Source of the DNA: Channallabes apus
Lineage: Eukaryota > Chordata > Actinopteri > Siluriformes > Clariidae
Assembly (NCBI GenBank): GCA_030522415.1
Contig: CM060126.1
Location: 3,093,833-3,157,832 of the forward strand
Direction of reading: 5' to 3'
Length of the DNA: 64,000 nt
The position numbers were made by a program, and so were the translations under genes. This document shows positions 1 through 11,839 of the stretch, piece by piece; position 1 is the stretch's first letter; each line of letters begins with the position of its first letter. The notes beneath the pieces were generated by a model. That model did not search any database. It was not told the DNA's origin and was given only the letters and a program-made list of their open reading frames with translations.

Positions 1-418
1 AATTAACTTTAAAGAGAGAAAAAGAGAGGAGTGGGCATTTATAGCTGCTATAAAGAAAGTGAGAACAGGAACTAACTTGTTTATCGGATGTTCCACAACA
101 TTTAACGTAACCATAAATGGTATAAAAGTAGCCGTCTATACAAATAAAAATGTCAGATCCTTTTTCAGAGCACATACACATACACACAGGACATATGACA
201 TATGACACAAAGTGTCAGCTGTAGTGCTGCTGTGTCTCTCATCGCCGTGTGTTTGTGTGTGTGAGAGAGATTTGACTTCTCTTTGTATTTTCATCTGACC
301 TCCATCACATCCAGATGCTCTTACTCTGTAATTGAGTAATTGCTGCTGTTCGTGGCCAGGAATGTTCTTTCTGTCTCTCTCGCTCTCTCTTTCACACTCA
401 CACACACACACACACGCA

Positions 419-483
<65 letters not shown>

Positions 484-539
484 TCCATGAAACAGCAAAA
501 GTATTTAACTGTTCAAAAGACAAACAGACAAAAAAGATG

Positions 540-590
<51 letters not shown>

Positions 591-707
591 TACAAACTGA
601 CAGTGAGACTAAAAGAGTGAGAGTGAAATTGCCATCTCTTGTTTCAGGAAGATCCGAGTTCTCAGTATGAAACTTTAATGGCGTTATGAATTATTTAATG
701 TTTTAGC

Positions 708-740
<33 letters not shown>
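1..740. repeat. Microsatellite-rich left edge: (CA)n 399-478, (GA)n 544-587, (CA)n 710-740
   Basis: Three simple repeats lie in a few hundred bases of otherwise unremarkable DNA. Open frames here encode only Cys-Val, Thr-His or Arg-Glu runs and come from the repeats. No gene is seen. Confidence 0.9.
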
Positions 741-742
<2 letters not shown>

Positions 743-2050
743 GCATTAATGCTCAGACTCAGGTCAAAGTCAAAGCCTTAAATGTTGTTAAAGAAAAGGA
801 AAAAAAAATGAATTATTTATATATTTAAATGCATGAATTATAATATTCAAATCGGATCGTCGTGGGCGGTTCTACATCCAGGATCATGGATCTATATTTC
901 GGATGCCCTGAGTGTGTAAAAGGTGACAGATGGTGATGTAGAATAAACTTTCTGACCTTTTGCATGAGTTTCTGTTATCCACTAAAAAATAAATAAAAAA
1001 TGATGCATAAATGATTGAAACATGCTGTGATTGCATGCATGTGATTAGGGTAAATGAAGTGAAGTGACTTTTCATCTTCATCATTTCTTCATAATGAAAC
1101 TATAACTGAGAAGGAAGGTAGTAAGTGTGCATGCTGTCATAAAACACTTTATAATTTTTGATTCCTCAGCGATGTGTCACTTGTGAATCATGTGACATAT
1201 GATTTAGGAGAATCATGTGACATGACACGAGGAGGGACTCGAATGACCTCATACAGTATGAGGACATGACATTTTCTTCCAACTTCATTGAATATACAGT
1301 CTGCATATGTTAAGTATAATTCTTTTGCCAAACTTCCTCCTGGTTGACACTTTAAATGTATAGTTATTAGTTATAAATAAAGAGAAACTGTCAGTAGAAA
1401 TTCCAACGTACACAACAGTAGAGTCCGGAATCGGGAGTTTATTGTTATTCTTGCGTATAATTCAACAAAAATGATTCCTGCTTTTAATAAATGAACTGTT
1501 TGGTTGTATAAATGTCACATAAGTCCGGTGATCAGCATGCACATTATACGATATATATATATGTAATTATGTAAATTATGTTTAACTTATTTCCATAAGT
1601 TTCACTTCTGTTACGCTTTGCAACAATGACCGTTGAAACTGAATAGTTTATTTAAAGTAATTATAGTTTATTTATTAGTTAAACATTTGTAGGTCACAGA
1701 TGAGAACATGTTTAGTATTTACTGTACTGAACATTTGTCCTTTAGTGGTTTTACTTAGGCTGTAAGCATGTGTGTGTGTTTTATGAGTGATATGAGTGTG
1801 TGTAGAGATAAAGTTTCAGAATGCTGCGAAAGTAAATTATGGCATTAACACCACTTCTATTGCAATCGATAAACATCCACCAAAGATAAATGTTATGTTC
1901 TAGTCTCGCCTTAGACTGCTAGCGGATAAAAAACAAGAGGACAAGACTGTTGTGTCTTTGGTCAGAAGAAAATTGAAAAAGCTCATAATTATTAAATTAC
2001 ACCGGACATTTATGTCACTATTTTCTTAATGTTCTTTCAGTCTCAGAGGG

Positions 2051-2098
<48 letters not shown>

Positions 2099-3015
2099 AA
2101 CAAAAATGCTACTGTAGTGATTTAGAAGTGTTTACCGCAACACTCAACCCACTAGTGGGGCATAAATGTACTGCAAGTAGACCTTGAGTGGTCTTCAATA
2201 TAAATAAAACAAAGGTTTTGTGTGTAAATTGGTCAGAACTCGCTCTTTCAATGATATATTTATGTTTCATACATTGGAGATGGCAAAACCAGTCTCTGTG
2301 TTTATGTCTGTCTGTCTGTCTGTCTAGCCAGATTTTGAATAATAATGAATTATGAAACTTTGCCAGGCCTTTGGTATCTGCCTGAAGTTTCACCTGCACC
2401 ATAAATTAAATTTAAACATTGAGTAAAAGTGATGTTATGAACAGTTATGTGCTGGATTTAATAATCTACTGTATAATAATCTACTAATGCGCTACTGTCT
2501 CAATGTAAACAAACACCTGCACCAATAGATATTAATTAGAAAAGATAAAGTGAATATTTTGACTGGGATTAGTTCATATTTTCACTTTGTCTGAAATAAC
2601 AGCGCTGAAGTGGTATAAGTGAATTTTAACACGCTGGAGTCGTTTTAAGACAAAACTTCATCTTTATCTGATCGACTTTTTCCATTTCTCATCTGTGATT
2701 CTCTCTCCGATTACCGAACAGGGAGTGTATTTGTCTGAGCACCAAAGAAGGACAACGTAGTGTAAACAAGGCGTAACTTTGCCAATTCAGTTTTTTTATT
2801 AATAAGTTAACCTATCTGCGTGTCTACAGAAAGACAGACAGACAGACATGTACAGTACGTGGGCTTCAACCTTAAATAATAATATCACTGATTACATTAA
2901 TGCTGATCAGATCATTTTTAGCTTTAACCTTTTAACTATTTCTACAAACTCTCACTGGCAGGTTCTAACACTAGTTTATCATAAATAAATGTTTTTTTAA
3001 TGTCAGTTTTGTAAT
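741..3015. other. AT-rich DNA with no recognised gene; (AT)n at 2052-2096
   Basis: I see no splice-framed coding, no transposon termini and no conserved motif here. The pure (AT)n run at 2052-2096 and a short TCTG repeat near 2306-2324 are the only clear structures. Confidence 0.6.
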
Positions 3016-3279
3016 TCCATCCATTCATCCATCTGGGAACCTCTGTAGTCCTACTAGTGTCCGTGGAGGCAAATGGTGACTGTATTTATTGCCATTGGAA
3101 GAACTTCTGGTCAACATTCACATGCGCATTCACACATTACAAGAAATTTGAGAAGGTCATTTAGCCTAATCTGAATTTCTTTTGACTGTGGGAGGAAACC
3201 AGAAAACCTAGAGGAACATGCAAACTCCGTGCACTCGAACCCGGAGGTGCAAGAAGTCAATGCTAAGCGCTACGCCACC
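3016..3279 (-). repeat. Decayed V-SINE/DANA-type SINE
   Basis: Read on the minus strand, it has a degenerate tRNA-like head (GGCGTAGCGCTTAGC), the conserved central block with GTTTGCATGTTCCTC and GGTTTCCTCCCACAGTC-like segments, and a 3' tail of GGATGAATGGATGG type. It abuts a LINE 3' end at 3283. Confidence 0.7.
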
Positions 3280-3282
3280 TTC

Positions 3283-3619
3283 TTCTTCGTCTTCTTCTTC
3301 TTCTTCTTCTTTGTCTTTCGGCTGTTCCCTTTCAGGGGTCGCCACAGCGAATCATCTGCCTCCATCTAACCCTATCCTCTGCATCCTCTTCTCTCACACC
3401 AACTAACTTCATGTCCTCTCTCACTGCATCCATAAATCTCCTCTTTGGTCTTCCTCTAGACCTCCTGCCTGGCAGTTCCAACCTCAGCATCCTTCTACCG
3501 ATATATTCACCATCTCTCCTCTGAACATGTCCAAACCACCTCAATCTGGCCTCTCTGACTTTATCTCCAAAACATCTCACATGGGTTGTCCCTCTGATGA
3601 ACTGATTCCACCGTGCCAC
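3283..3619 (-). pseudogene. 5'-truncated LINE, C-terminal end of a reverse transcriptase ORF
   Basis: The minus strand encodes about 95 residues with the pattern RLRWFGHVQRRDGEYIGRR followed by RGRPKRRFMD and RVRWRQMIRCGDP. I recognise this as the C-terminal end of a fish non-LTR retrotransposon polyprotein, possibly RTE-type. The 3' end runs into a (GAA)n-like tail at 3283-3312, as expected after target-primed insertion. Nothing upstream of the C-terminus is kept, so it is a dead copy. Confidence 0.8.
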
Positions 3620-4311
3620 CTAATTTTGTAATAACCATTAAATTTTTACGATAAAATATTTACAGTTTAAAAATTTATGAAATAATGGGACATAACTGTG
3701 TGATGAAGATCAGAGTTGCGAATAAAGGTTTTGTTGAAAGATTTTGGTCCCTTCTGCATTTCTGGCTAGCATTGTCTAGACGTTCCTAGTCTTTACTTTT
3801 AAAGAATGCCAAAAATGTATTTCTAGATTTATGACTTTTTAGTGTTCTCTGCTACAAACTTGCATCATTTCAAACACTTTACATATTAGCATTTGTCAAA
3901 AGTCATCAAGTTCAACATTTAAACTAAATGCAAAACAATATGCAACTCAGCTCACTGAGATGTTACTGGCACATACAAGATTACATTTGTGTAGAAAAAT
4001 AAAATCATAATAATAATAATAATAATAATAAGATTACACTGTGTGTGTGTGTTTGGGGCAAGTGTGTGAAATACAGTATACACAGATTTATCAGAGAATA
4101 TATTAAGGCAAGGTTCAAGGTTGCCCTTGGTGATCTGCTTGGTGTGTGATTCGACCATGAACACACACACACACACACACAGTTTTTTTTCACAAATAAA
4201 CTTCACTGTTGTTCTTATTTTAACCAAAATCACCCTCGCTCATTGTGAATTGTTCTGATTTGGCAGTTTTTTGGCAATACTACAGTAACCATGTAAAGTC
4301 CTGGTAAAGAC

Positions 4312-5571
4312 TAGGCATGGGCTGGAATAGGATTCTGATGGTATGATGATCGTAAGTAAAAATAAAATAGTTTCACGGTTTCAGTTCTAAAATTTGTCAT
4401 TTTGTAATGTATTTATACATTTAATATCTAAATTTTTTGATATTTTATTATGTAAAAGCATGTACTGTAGTATGTATTTGGTTGTGTTAGCACTGTCGCC
4501 TTGCACCTCTATCTCCAGGTTCGATTCCCACCTCGGGTTGGTGTGCATGGAGTTTGCATGTTCTCCCCATGCTTGGTGGGTTCTCGTGTGCTCCCTGATG
4601 GATTGGCACCATGTTCAGGGTGTACTTGTGCCCTAAATCTCTGGGCCGCCTGAGACCCTGTATACAGGATAAAGGGGTACTGCATACAGTAGATGATGAG
4701 TGTTTGAGACGATAAGTACAATATTTGCAACATTATCACCTTTTATATGTTAAGTTAAAACAAATAATAATAAAATAACTGATTTATTCTAAATAATATT
4801 CAAATGCATGCAGTCCCTCAATGACTTTAAGGGCCTGAAGCTGCAGCTCAGGAAAACCTACTAGTTTAATAGAACAGATTTATCAGAGTTAAGATTTCGT
4901 GACATACTAGTAGCACTTTGTGACGTAGTTTTAATGTTTTCTTATATAATCCCGGTGACTTATGGTATGACCCTATGGTAGCACTTTGTAGCACGTTGAT
5001 TTATAGTTATCCGACAATCCACGTGTCGACTGTTGCGCACTGTTTAAACCAGGCAAATAAAATAAAATGTGAAATAAAACTCGAAACAACGGAAAAAAAA
5101 AAAAAAGGTTCCAATACTAAATGTGAACCCACAAGTCGTTGAGAGTAGTGGCACGGATTTAGGGGCGGGGCGCTAAAGCAGTGAAACATGACATATTTTT
5201 GGTATGCCAATGCATGGTACATGTGGGTAGGAGAAACTGATGGGTAGCAAAGATTTATATAGCACAGGGATCACCTGCACTGATTTTCACTGCTTTTAAT
5301 TTTTTATCTGTTCCAAAAAGAAGAAAAAATGTTTAGCAGCCTCTGCATTTCAATTGTTCACATTAACTAGCACCACAGCTATACAGTATTCTGCTGCTCT
5401 CTGTGTTACTCCATGCTGCACATGAGGTGTTCCTGCTGTTTGCCTTTGACGGGTCATGCAAAAACAGCACATACAGCAGGAACAGTATGATGGAAATTTT
5501 TTTTGTGGTTTTGAAAACACTGCATTTTCAAACCATGGTATACCTTGAAACCGGAAACCGTCCCATGCCTA
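4312..5571. mobile_element. hAT-type DNA transposon with 8-bp target duplication
   Basis: The ends TAGGCATGGG and CCCATGCCTA are perfect 10-bp inverted repeats. They are flanked by the direct repeat GTAAAGAC at 4304-4311 and 5572-5579. An 8-bp duplication is the hAT hallmark. I see no transposase frame, so it is non-autonomous or decayed. A V-SINE-type copy (4485-4712) sits inside it. Confidence 0.8.
4485..4712 (+). repeat. V-SINE/DANA-type SINE nested in the hAT element
   Basis: The head TTAGCACTGTCGCCTTGCAC, a B-box-like GGTTCGATTCCC and GGAGTTTGCATGTTCTCCCC are clear. The middle is deleted. The end ATACAGGATAAAGGGGTA matches other copies here. Confidence 0.8.
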
Positions 5572-5699
5572 GTAAAGACGCTGACCTCATCCCTGACTCA
5601 GCTGTAGACACATACCTCAAAAAGTTATAATATCTAACAAACACAGATGCTTTTGAACCCTGATGACTTCTCATTAAAAAGTGACTTCTCTTAAAACTG

Positions 5700-6400
5700 T
5701 TTTCTACAAGGAACATCTGAAAGCTACCTCACAAGCTAAACAACATTATCTTTTAGCTACTAAACCCACCGGCTGCTAATGATTGCTGATGGGAAGATTG
5801 CAAAAAATCTGCCACACTGTCACTTATACCCCAACCCTACAGTACAACTTGAGGACTCCCCTTCCTCTTTACTAGCACATTTTTCCAAACTGGCAACAGA
5901 ACAGAACCAGCATGTTGTCTCATCCTCCAATCCCACGACCTGTCCATTGGATACCATCCTTTCCGCAACGTTCCAGGCCCTCTCACAAGATCTTCTCCCC
6001 TACCTTTGTTCCCCCCTTTTTACTTCCTACCTAGAAGGTGACATATGAGGGGATCTACATACACCCCATGCAAACTCTCCACTGGTATCCCACAAGGCTT
6101 GCTGCTTGGTACAGACATTTCATCTTGGATGGCAACTTACTGAGTAAAACCTAATCTTAGCATGACGAACTGCTATTAATTTTAGCTGATTCATCCCCCA
6201 TCAGGATCTACCTGTACAACTCTCAGATCACATCTTCAGTCACACCGTACAACCTTGGGAGCCTGGACTATACCGGACTATGTAGCTGCCCACATCAGAT
6301 TCAAAACACTCATGCTTGCTTACACAGCCTACAAACAGTCCAGAACCCACTTGACTCAAAGCACCTATCACACGCCACACTGCACCATGTTCCCTTTCCT
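5700..6400 (+). pseudogene. L2-like LINE reverse transcriptase relic
   Basis: The + strand encodes pieces that fit a fish L2/CR1-like ORF2, in order. First is SNPTTCPLDTILSATFQA (within 5779-6048), then STGIPQG near 6080, the finger-palm motif. ISSWMATYLL and SSPIRIYLYNSQITSSVTP follow, then AAHIRFKTLMLAYTAYK near 6285-6335. The frame is broken several times and the YADD region is missing. The 89-residue open frame at 5779-6048 is part of this relic and not a host gene. Confidence 0.72.
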
Positions 6401-6426
6401 GGTCCCGACAGCTTAACTGGTTCCAC

Positions 6427-6734
6427 CATCTCTCACTGTCGGGTTCGATTCCCGGCCAGGAGCATGTGCATGGAGTGTGCATGTTCTCCCCGTGCTTGGT
6501 GGGTTTCCTCCGGGTACTCCGGTTTCCTCCCACAGTCCAAAGACATGCAGATTAGGCTAATTGGTGTTCCCAAATTGACCATAGTGTGTGTATGTGTGTG
6601 TGCCCTGCGATGGATTGTCACGCTGTCCAGGGTGTTCCCTGCCTCGTGCCCAGAGTCTCCTGGGATAGGCTCCAGGTCCCCGCGACCCTAAATACAGGAC
6701 AAAGCAGTATAGATGATGAATGAATGAATGAATG
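6427..6734 (+). repeat. V-SINE/DANA-type SINE with (GAAT)n tail
   Basis: It has GGTTCGATTCCCGGCCAGG, the central GCATGTTCTCCCCGTGCTTG and CTCCGGTTTCCTCCCACAGT blocks, and ends in TGAATGAATGAATGAATG. The tRNA-like head is truncated against the LINE relic. Confidence 0.88.
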
Positions 6735-7259
6735 TTCTAGCCCCTAGCTAGTGGAATTAGATTCCTGTAGATGTCTGCAAAGCTTAGTCACTGAAAATCT
6801 CTAAAAGTTGTCTATATGAGTTGTGCAAATAGCCAGCTGAATAAAATATACAAAACTACTCAATATCATTGGAATGAAAACACAACCCTATTCATACTGT
6901 ATATCATTAGGCAACTGTATATAAACTGTCTTTCGGAGGGGATATTTATTCCTTGTATTCTTACTAAGCACTTCTGCGGTACTCATAACATTTTCTAAAA
7001 AGACAAATTATTTTAAAATACTGACAACAACAGAATCTAGAGCTTTGGGGGATGTATGAACATCTTCAAAATTTTGGCTATACTGCAATTTTGACATGCA
7101 GCAGAACATTATCTGGTATAATTAGTGAAAATGTCTTAAATGTAGGCCAATTTAAAAAATGTTTATTAAACCAATTTCTAGATATCCATATATTTATTAA
7201 TTTCACGCTTCAGATATACTTATACTCATGGCAGGTAATGATAATTCTTTGTTTAGACT

Positions 7260-8060
7260 CAAAATTACTGGACTTTATTTGAGTACTGGCTCAAAGACCT
7301 TGGATTTGGTTTGAGTAGTGCCTTAGATACCTGAACTCGACTTGAGTAGTGGCTCAGGGACCTCCAACTTACAGTAACTTAGGTAGTAGTACAGGGACCT
7401 TTGACTTAACCTGAGTAGTGGCTTAGACTGGACTTGACTGGTGGCTCAGAGACCATTGATTTAATTTCAAAAATGGGACCTTGGACTTGAATTGAGTAGT
7501 GGCTTACGGTTCTTGTACTTGATTTGAGTTGTAGCGTTTGCATGTTGAAGTTAACTTGATTGGGTACATAAGAACCTTAGACTCAGTTTTAGTAGTTGCT
7601 TAGTGATGAGCTTGCACTTGGACTGGTTAGTGGATTAAGGACTTTGAATTTGACTTGAGTCGCTTACAGTAGGTACCTTGGTCATGGTAAGATAATGGCT
7701 TAAGGAAATTGAACTCCACTTAAGTAAAGACTTACTGGTCTTGTCCTCCACTTGTGTAATGGCTTAGGGACCTTGGACTTAATTTGAGTCAAAAAGTTCT
7801 AAAAGGCTTTCAATTTATGTGTGTCCTACTTGAAAGGAATGGAGATTTAGAGCTTTGGCTTTGAGTGATACTTAGAGGCTTTGGGATTTACTTGGATACT
7901 GTTTACAGCCTTTGGGCCTGAATAGTGGCTTAAGCCTCGATATGAGTAGCACTTAGTGACTTCTGATTTTCCAGTTTATGGACTTTATTTCAGTAGGTTT
8001 TTTTTTTAGGTTCTTTGAACTTTGCTTCAATAGTTGCTTAGGAACTCGAGACTCATGGTG
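7260..8060 (+). repeat. Decayed minisatellite, about 30-36 bp units
   Basis: About 800 bases are made of diverged copies of a unit resembling CTTGGACTTGACTTGAGTAG followed by TGGCTTAGGGAC. About 25 copies can be followed by eye. Unit length and sequence drift throughout, so the array is old. There are no shared open frames. Confidence 0.85.
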
Positions 8061-8383
8061 ACAGCCTGAATTGAGATCCACTGACTTGGGATTATGCTAC
8101 GTAGGTAAACCAGGCCCTGACTACAACACCTATTACACATTTTACACCTATTACAATGACTTCTGTGTTACAAACTCTCAAAATCAGATAGTAATACAAA
8201 CCTGTGTGCGGTAGTGGTGCTGGGTGGAGGGAGGGAGAGGGTCCAAGCACTTACTGTGGGTCTCTGAATGGTTCTTTTTTCCCCATTCCTTCAGTTTCTG
8301 TCCTCTTCTTCTCTATACAACACAAAGTTGTCTTTATTCTCCAGGCACACTCAAAACAACCAGAGTCTCAGCATCAGGTTTTG

Positions 8384-8435
8384 CTCTCTCTCTCTCTCTC
8401 TGGCACTCTCTCTTTGTCTCTCTCACTTTCACTCA

Positions 8436-8498
<63 letters not shown>
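8384..8498. repeat. (CT)n and (CA)n microsatellite
   Basis: A CT-rich run leads into an uninterrupted (AC)n from about 8438 to 8498. Open frames across it are repeat artefacts. Confidence 0.95.
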
Positions 8499-8952
8499 GG
8501 TTAACAGTCACAGAATCAGACAGTTGAAGACAGAAAGACAAATGCATTATACTGTAGGAACCATGTGATGGAAGAAACGTGTTTATTCTGGTGTTTTTGC
8601 TTCTGGACAAACTGGAGGTTACTGTATGTACTTGCTGACTGGATTTTTGAGTTGTTGACACAACTGAATGGTTAATGAAGATTTTTATGCTGACATACTG
8701 TACATACTCAGTAATTGAAAGCAAATCACACAACGTCCCAAGCATGGCTCAGCACCACAAGTTAAACCACATTAACAGCACACTGTTAATAAAATTAATA
8801 GTATCATGTATCAAAATAATGATGTAGCTGTATGATAGTGGTGAGAAAAAAAAAAGAAAATACAAAAAAAAAAGGTTTAAATAAAATACAAAAATGCAGT
8901 AAAATTTGAATAACTGAATTTAGATAGATATCAACTTTATTTACACAGAATC

Positions 8953-9263
8953 ATTGGGGGCCTGGAGCCTATCCCAGACGTTTTAGAGCAAAAGGCAGGG
9001 GTACACCCTGGACAGGGTGCCAAGCCATTGCAGGGTACACACACATACTGTATACACTCACACACACTCCAGGCAGTTGGAGAACACCACTTACCCTAAT
9101 CTGCATGTCTTTGGACTGTGGGAAGAGACAGAAGTACTCGGGAAAAAAAACCCCACCAAGCACAGTGAGAACATGCAAACTCCATGCACACAGACCTCAA
9201 GGTGGGAATCAAACCCAGAACCTAGTGGTGCATGGCAACAGTGCTAACCACTACGCCACATCG
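8953..9263 (-). repeat. V-SINE/DANA-type SINE, minus strand
   Basis: Read in reverse, it carries GCGTAGTGGTTAGCACTGTT, GGTTTGATTCCCACCTTGAG and GCATGTTCTCACTGTGCTTG, then the shared 3' region CTGGGATAGGCTCCAGGC. A second copy lies 80 bp away in the opposite orientation. Confidence 0.85.
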
Positions 9264-9343
9264 TAACTCATTAAGATGTGATAAAATTTTATATATAGAT
9301 ATTTCGAATTTCATCATAGATATAACACATAATAAATAGACAG

Positions 9344-9645
9344 CAGGGCGGCAGGCATACTGAATAGCACTTGCACCTCCAGGGTTCGGGTTCGATTCCC
9401 ACTTCGGGAATAGAGTTCCATAGAGTTTGCATGTTTTCCGCATGGTTGGAGGGTTTCCCTATGTTCTCCAAAGACATGTAGATTAGGCTAATTGGTGTTC
9501 CCAAATTGCCTGGAGTATGTGAATGAGTGTGTGAGTGGGTGTATGTTTGTGCGCCCTGCAATGGATTGACACCCTGTCCAGGGTGTGCCACGCCTTGTGC
9601 CCTGGGATAGGCTCCAGCCCCCCCATGATGGGATAAAGCGGTCAC
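9344..9645 (+). repeat. V-SINE/DANA-type SINE
   Basis: It has TAGCACTTGCACCTCCAGGG, GGGTTCGATTCCCACTTCGG, GTTTGCATGTTTTCCGCATG and the tail GGATAAAGCGGTCACAACC. With the minus-strand copy at 8953-9263 it forms a long imperfect inverted repeat directly upstream of the CpG-rich segment. Confidence 0.85.
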
Positions 9646-9889
9646 AACCATGACACAAAAACCCTTCCATTTTATTCGGGCTTGGGACCGGTGCTGCATC
9701 CAGGTCCTGGGGTTTGGACTTTGGGTGGGAATCGAACCCGGGTACACCGCATGGCAGATGAGAGACCTACCACTGAGCCAATGTCCAAACAATATTATAT
9801 TATATTATATTATATATACCCGACAATCTTGATGGTGCACAGGTTCTTTTGTTATTTAGTCTCTTTCTCTCGGTGTCTCTCTGGTCCTA

Positions 9890-10180
9890 TCAGGTATGAG
9901 TGGGCGGAGTCTCGAGGCGGGTGGGCCCGGGTGAGAGTGGGTGGGGTCAGTCAGGCACGGCGGAGCGCGCGCTCTGCTTCTGTATCCGCGTCTGGTGGCA
10001 TGAGGTCGGAGTCCGACAGCGGCACTATGAGGCTCGCGCTCCGGGGGAGAAACGCGTCTGTCTGGAGGTCCGTCCCGCAGTGGAGCGCGTGAGTCACTCA
10101 GTCGGCTTTACTCGTGCTTTGGTTTTCATTTCCGACTTTATTTCTGAGCCGCCGGCTGGGGATCAGATCAACTCCTCACC
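9890..10180 (+). promoter_or_regulatory. CpG-rich segment, candidate promoter and first exon region
   Basis: This is a rare GC-rich, CpG-dense stretch in an otherwise AT-rich window. It includes GC-box-like GGGCGG near 9902, several GCGCGC runs, and an AT-rich TATATA stretch just upstream (about 9795-9818). It ends in a strong GTGAGT donor at 10089. The pattern fits a vertebrate CpG-island promoter with a first exon. The sulfotransferase downstream is on the same strand and lacks any other visible first exon, so I assign it there by inference. It could instead serve an unrelated or non-coding transcript. Confidence 0.5.
10000..10088 (+). CDS. gal3st2: Candidate coding exon 1 of the GAL3ST2-like gene
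   Basis: An ATG at 10000, or a second in-frame ATG at 10027, opens a frame encoding a basic N-terminus (MRSESDSGTMRLALRGRN and so on). It stops being coding at a GTGAGT donor at 10089. The exon ends after two bases of a codon. The exon at 21653 needs exactly one base to complete a codon, and the joint makes GCG (Ala), so the phases match. A match by chance has about one chance in three. The encoded 29 residues are Arg-rich, which suits the cytosolic end of a type II anchor. The resulting intron would be about 11.5 kb. If this exon is wrong, translation could start at an in-frame ATG at 21705 or in an unseen exon. Confidence 0.4.
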
Positions 10181-10229
10181 AGCTGCGCGGTTTAATAAGA
10201 AGGTTTTGGAAAAGGTTCTGAGATTTTAA

Positions 10230-11455
10230 ACCCGACTTTCCATGTAAACAAACTGTGTTATTTAAGCTGGTTTTTTTTATTATTGTCAGCTGAACGTCAT
10301 TAACCTCAGCTTCAGAAAGTTTGTGCAAACATTTCCAAAGTAAAAAAAAAAAAAAGCATAAAAAAGGGGATTTTTTTACTTATTAAATCCATTCTAGCTT
10401 TTTATTCTTTAACCTGTAGTAATAATAAAATCAATAATAATAATAATAATAATAATCCCATCACTTCTTGTTTTAAGTAAAACTATACTTAAACATACTT
10501 AAACATTTTTAGTTTTTGCTTTAGCTTTAGATTAGATTTAAAATTATGCCAACTATACTACTCTTTGATCCTTATGTATTAAAAGCTAACAAACAAACAA
10601 AGCGATGCATTCATGGACCCCCAGTATACAGCCTGCAGAACCACATGAACATGAACCACATGAGAACCCCTTGAGACTTTTATTTGGTTTAAATTGTCCA
10701 TATAAATTCTAGCATTTTCTTCTTAAATAAAGTCAGTGGTTCAATTGACACAATAGAGTATATTACCGTCAATACTATGTGTTTATAATTTTTTTTATTA
10801 TTATTATTAATATTATTATTATTATTTAATTCTATTTTATTTATTTATATATATTTTTTTAATTACTTAAAACACGACATGACATTGACGTTTCTATCAG
10901 GTGACCGCAACGCTACCGTGTCACCATGCCTCGTGAGAACATGATAAGAACCCAGATTAATTTTATAAACATAATCCAAATGTTTACATACAGAGCCGGG
11001 AGGTGACATCATAAGATTCGTTTATCATAGATTAGATAGAGAGCGAAATTGAGGTAATTTATGTTTGTTTGTATTTTGATGAGTCTTTTTTTTTCAGTGA
11101 AGGATATCAGATAGAAATCTTCACTGTCATAATATTGAAATAACTAAATAAATAAATAAATACATTTTAGGTTGAAATTTACTTATTCGAAAAAGTGAAA
11201 ACATGGAACACTTAAAAAAAAAAAAAAAAAAAAAGGAATTTACCACTTATTTTTATAAGTGAATTATATAAAATAAAATGTTACTTTTTAAAATGAAGTT
11301 ATTGATGCTTATTATTTTGAATATTATATCTTTTTTAAAGAACTGTTACATGTTTTTAATAAATTTTCATAATAAATGGTTTTGAATAGAGAACAAGCCA
11401 TGTGCAGAAACAGGGCTCTGATGAGGATCTAATTTCATTTCATTAAGACAACGTT
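10230..11455 (+). other. Start of the putative first intron: AT-rich, no recognised gene
   Basis: It holds short (AAT)n and poly(A) runs and no transposon or exon that I recognise. Confidence 0.5.
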
Positions 11456-11457
11456 TT

Positions 11458-11605
11458 CATGGAGGCTCAGCGGTTAGTACCTCCAGTGTTGGGGGTTCGA
11501 ATCTCGCCTTAAGTCTGTGTAAGTTCTGCCAGTGCATAGTGGTTTTACTCTGGATATTCTGGTTTCCTTCTACAGTCCAAAGGCAATTCAAATTCCAAAT
11601 TGGCT

Positions 11606-11638
<33 letters not shown>

Positions 11639-11732
11639 TGAGGCTGGGCTGGCACGCCATTCAGGTTGTTCCCTATGTCAAGTCTGCTTCAAGTTCCTTT
11701 GAATAGGAGAATGGGTGGATGGATAGATGTTT
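11458..11732 (+). repeat. Diverged V-SINE-type SINE
   Basis: The head is GGAGGCTCAGCGGTTAGTAC with GGGGGTTCGAATCTCGCC, and it ends in a GGATGGATAGATG tail. A (GT)n at about 11608-11636 sits where other copies have a short GT tract. The head differs from the other copies, so it is an old or separate subfamily. Confidence 0.7.
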
Positions 11733-11839
11733 ATATACTGTACTGTCCATCTAACCAATCAATCAATATCTCTTTGCTATGAAACTTATTTTTTGTGTAA
11801 TTTTAATGACATTGTCTTTTGTCTTTCTTTTTTCTTATA

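Noticed and set aside
5779..6048. An 89-residue open frame as a host gene
   Set aside because: Its text (SNPTTCPLDTILSATFQ) and the following PQG and FKTLMLAY pieces are LINE reverse transcriptase.
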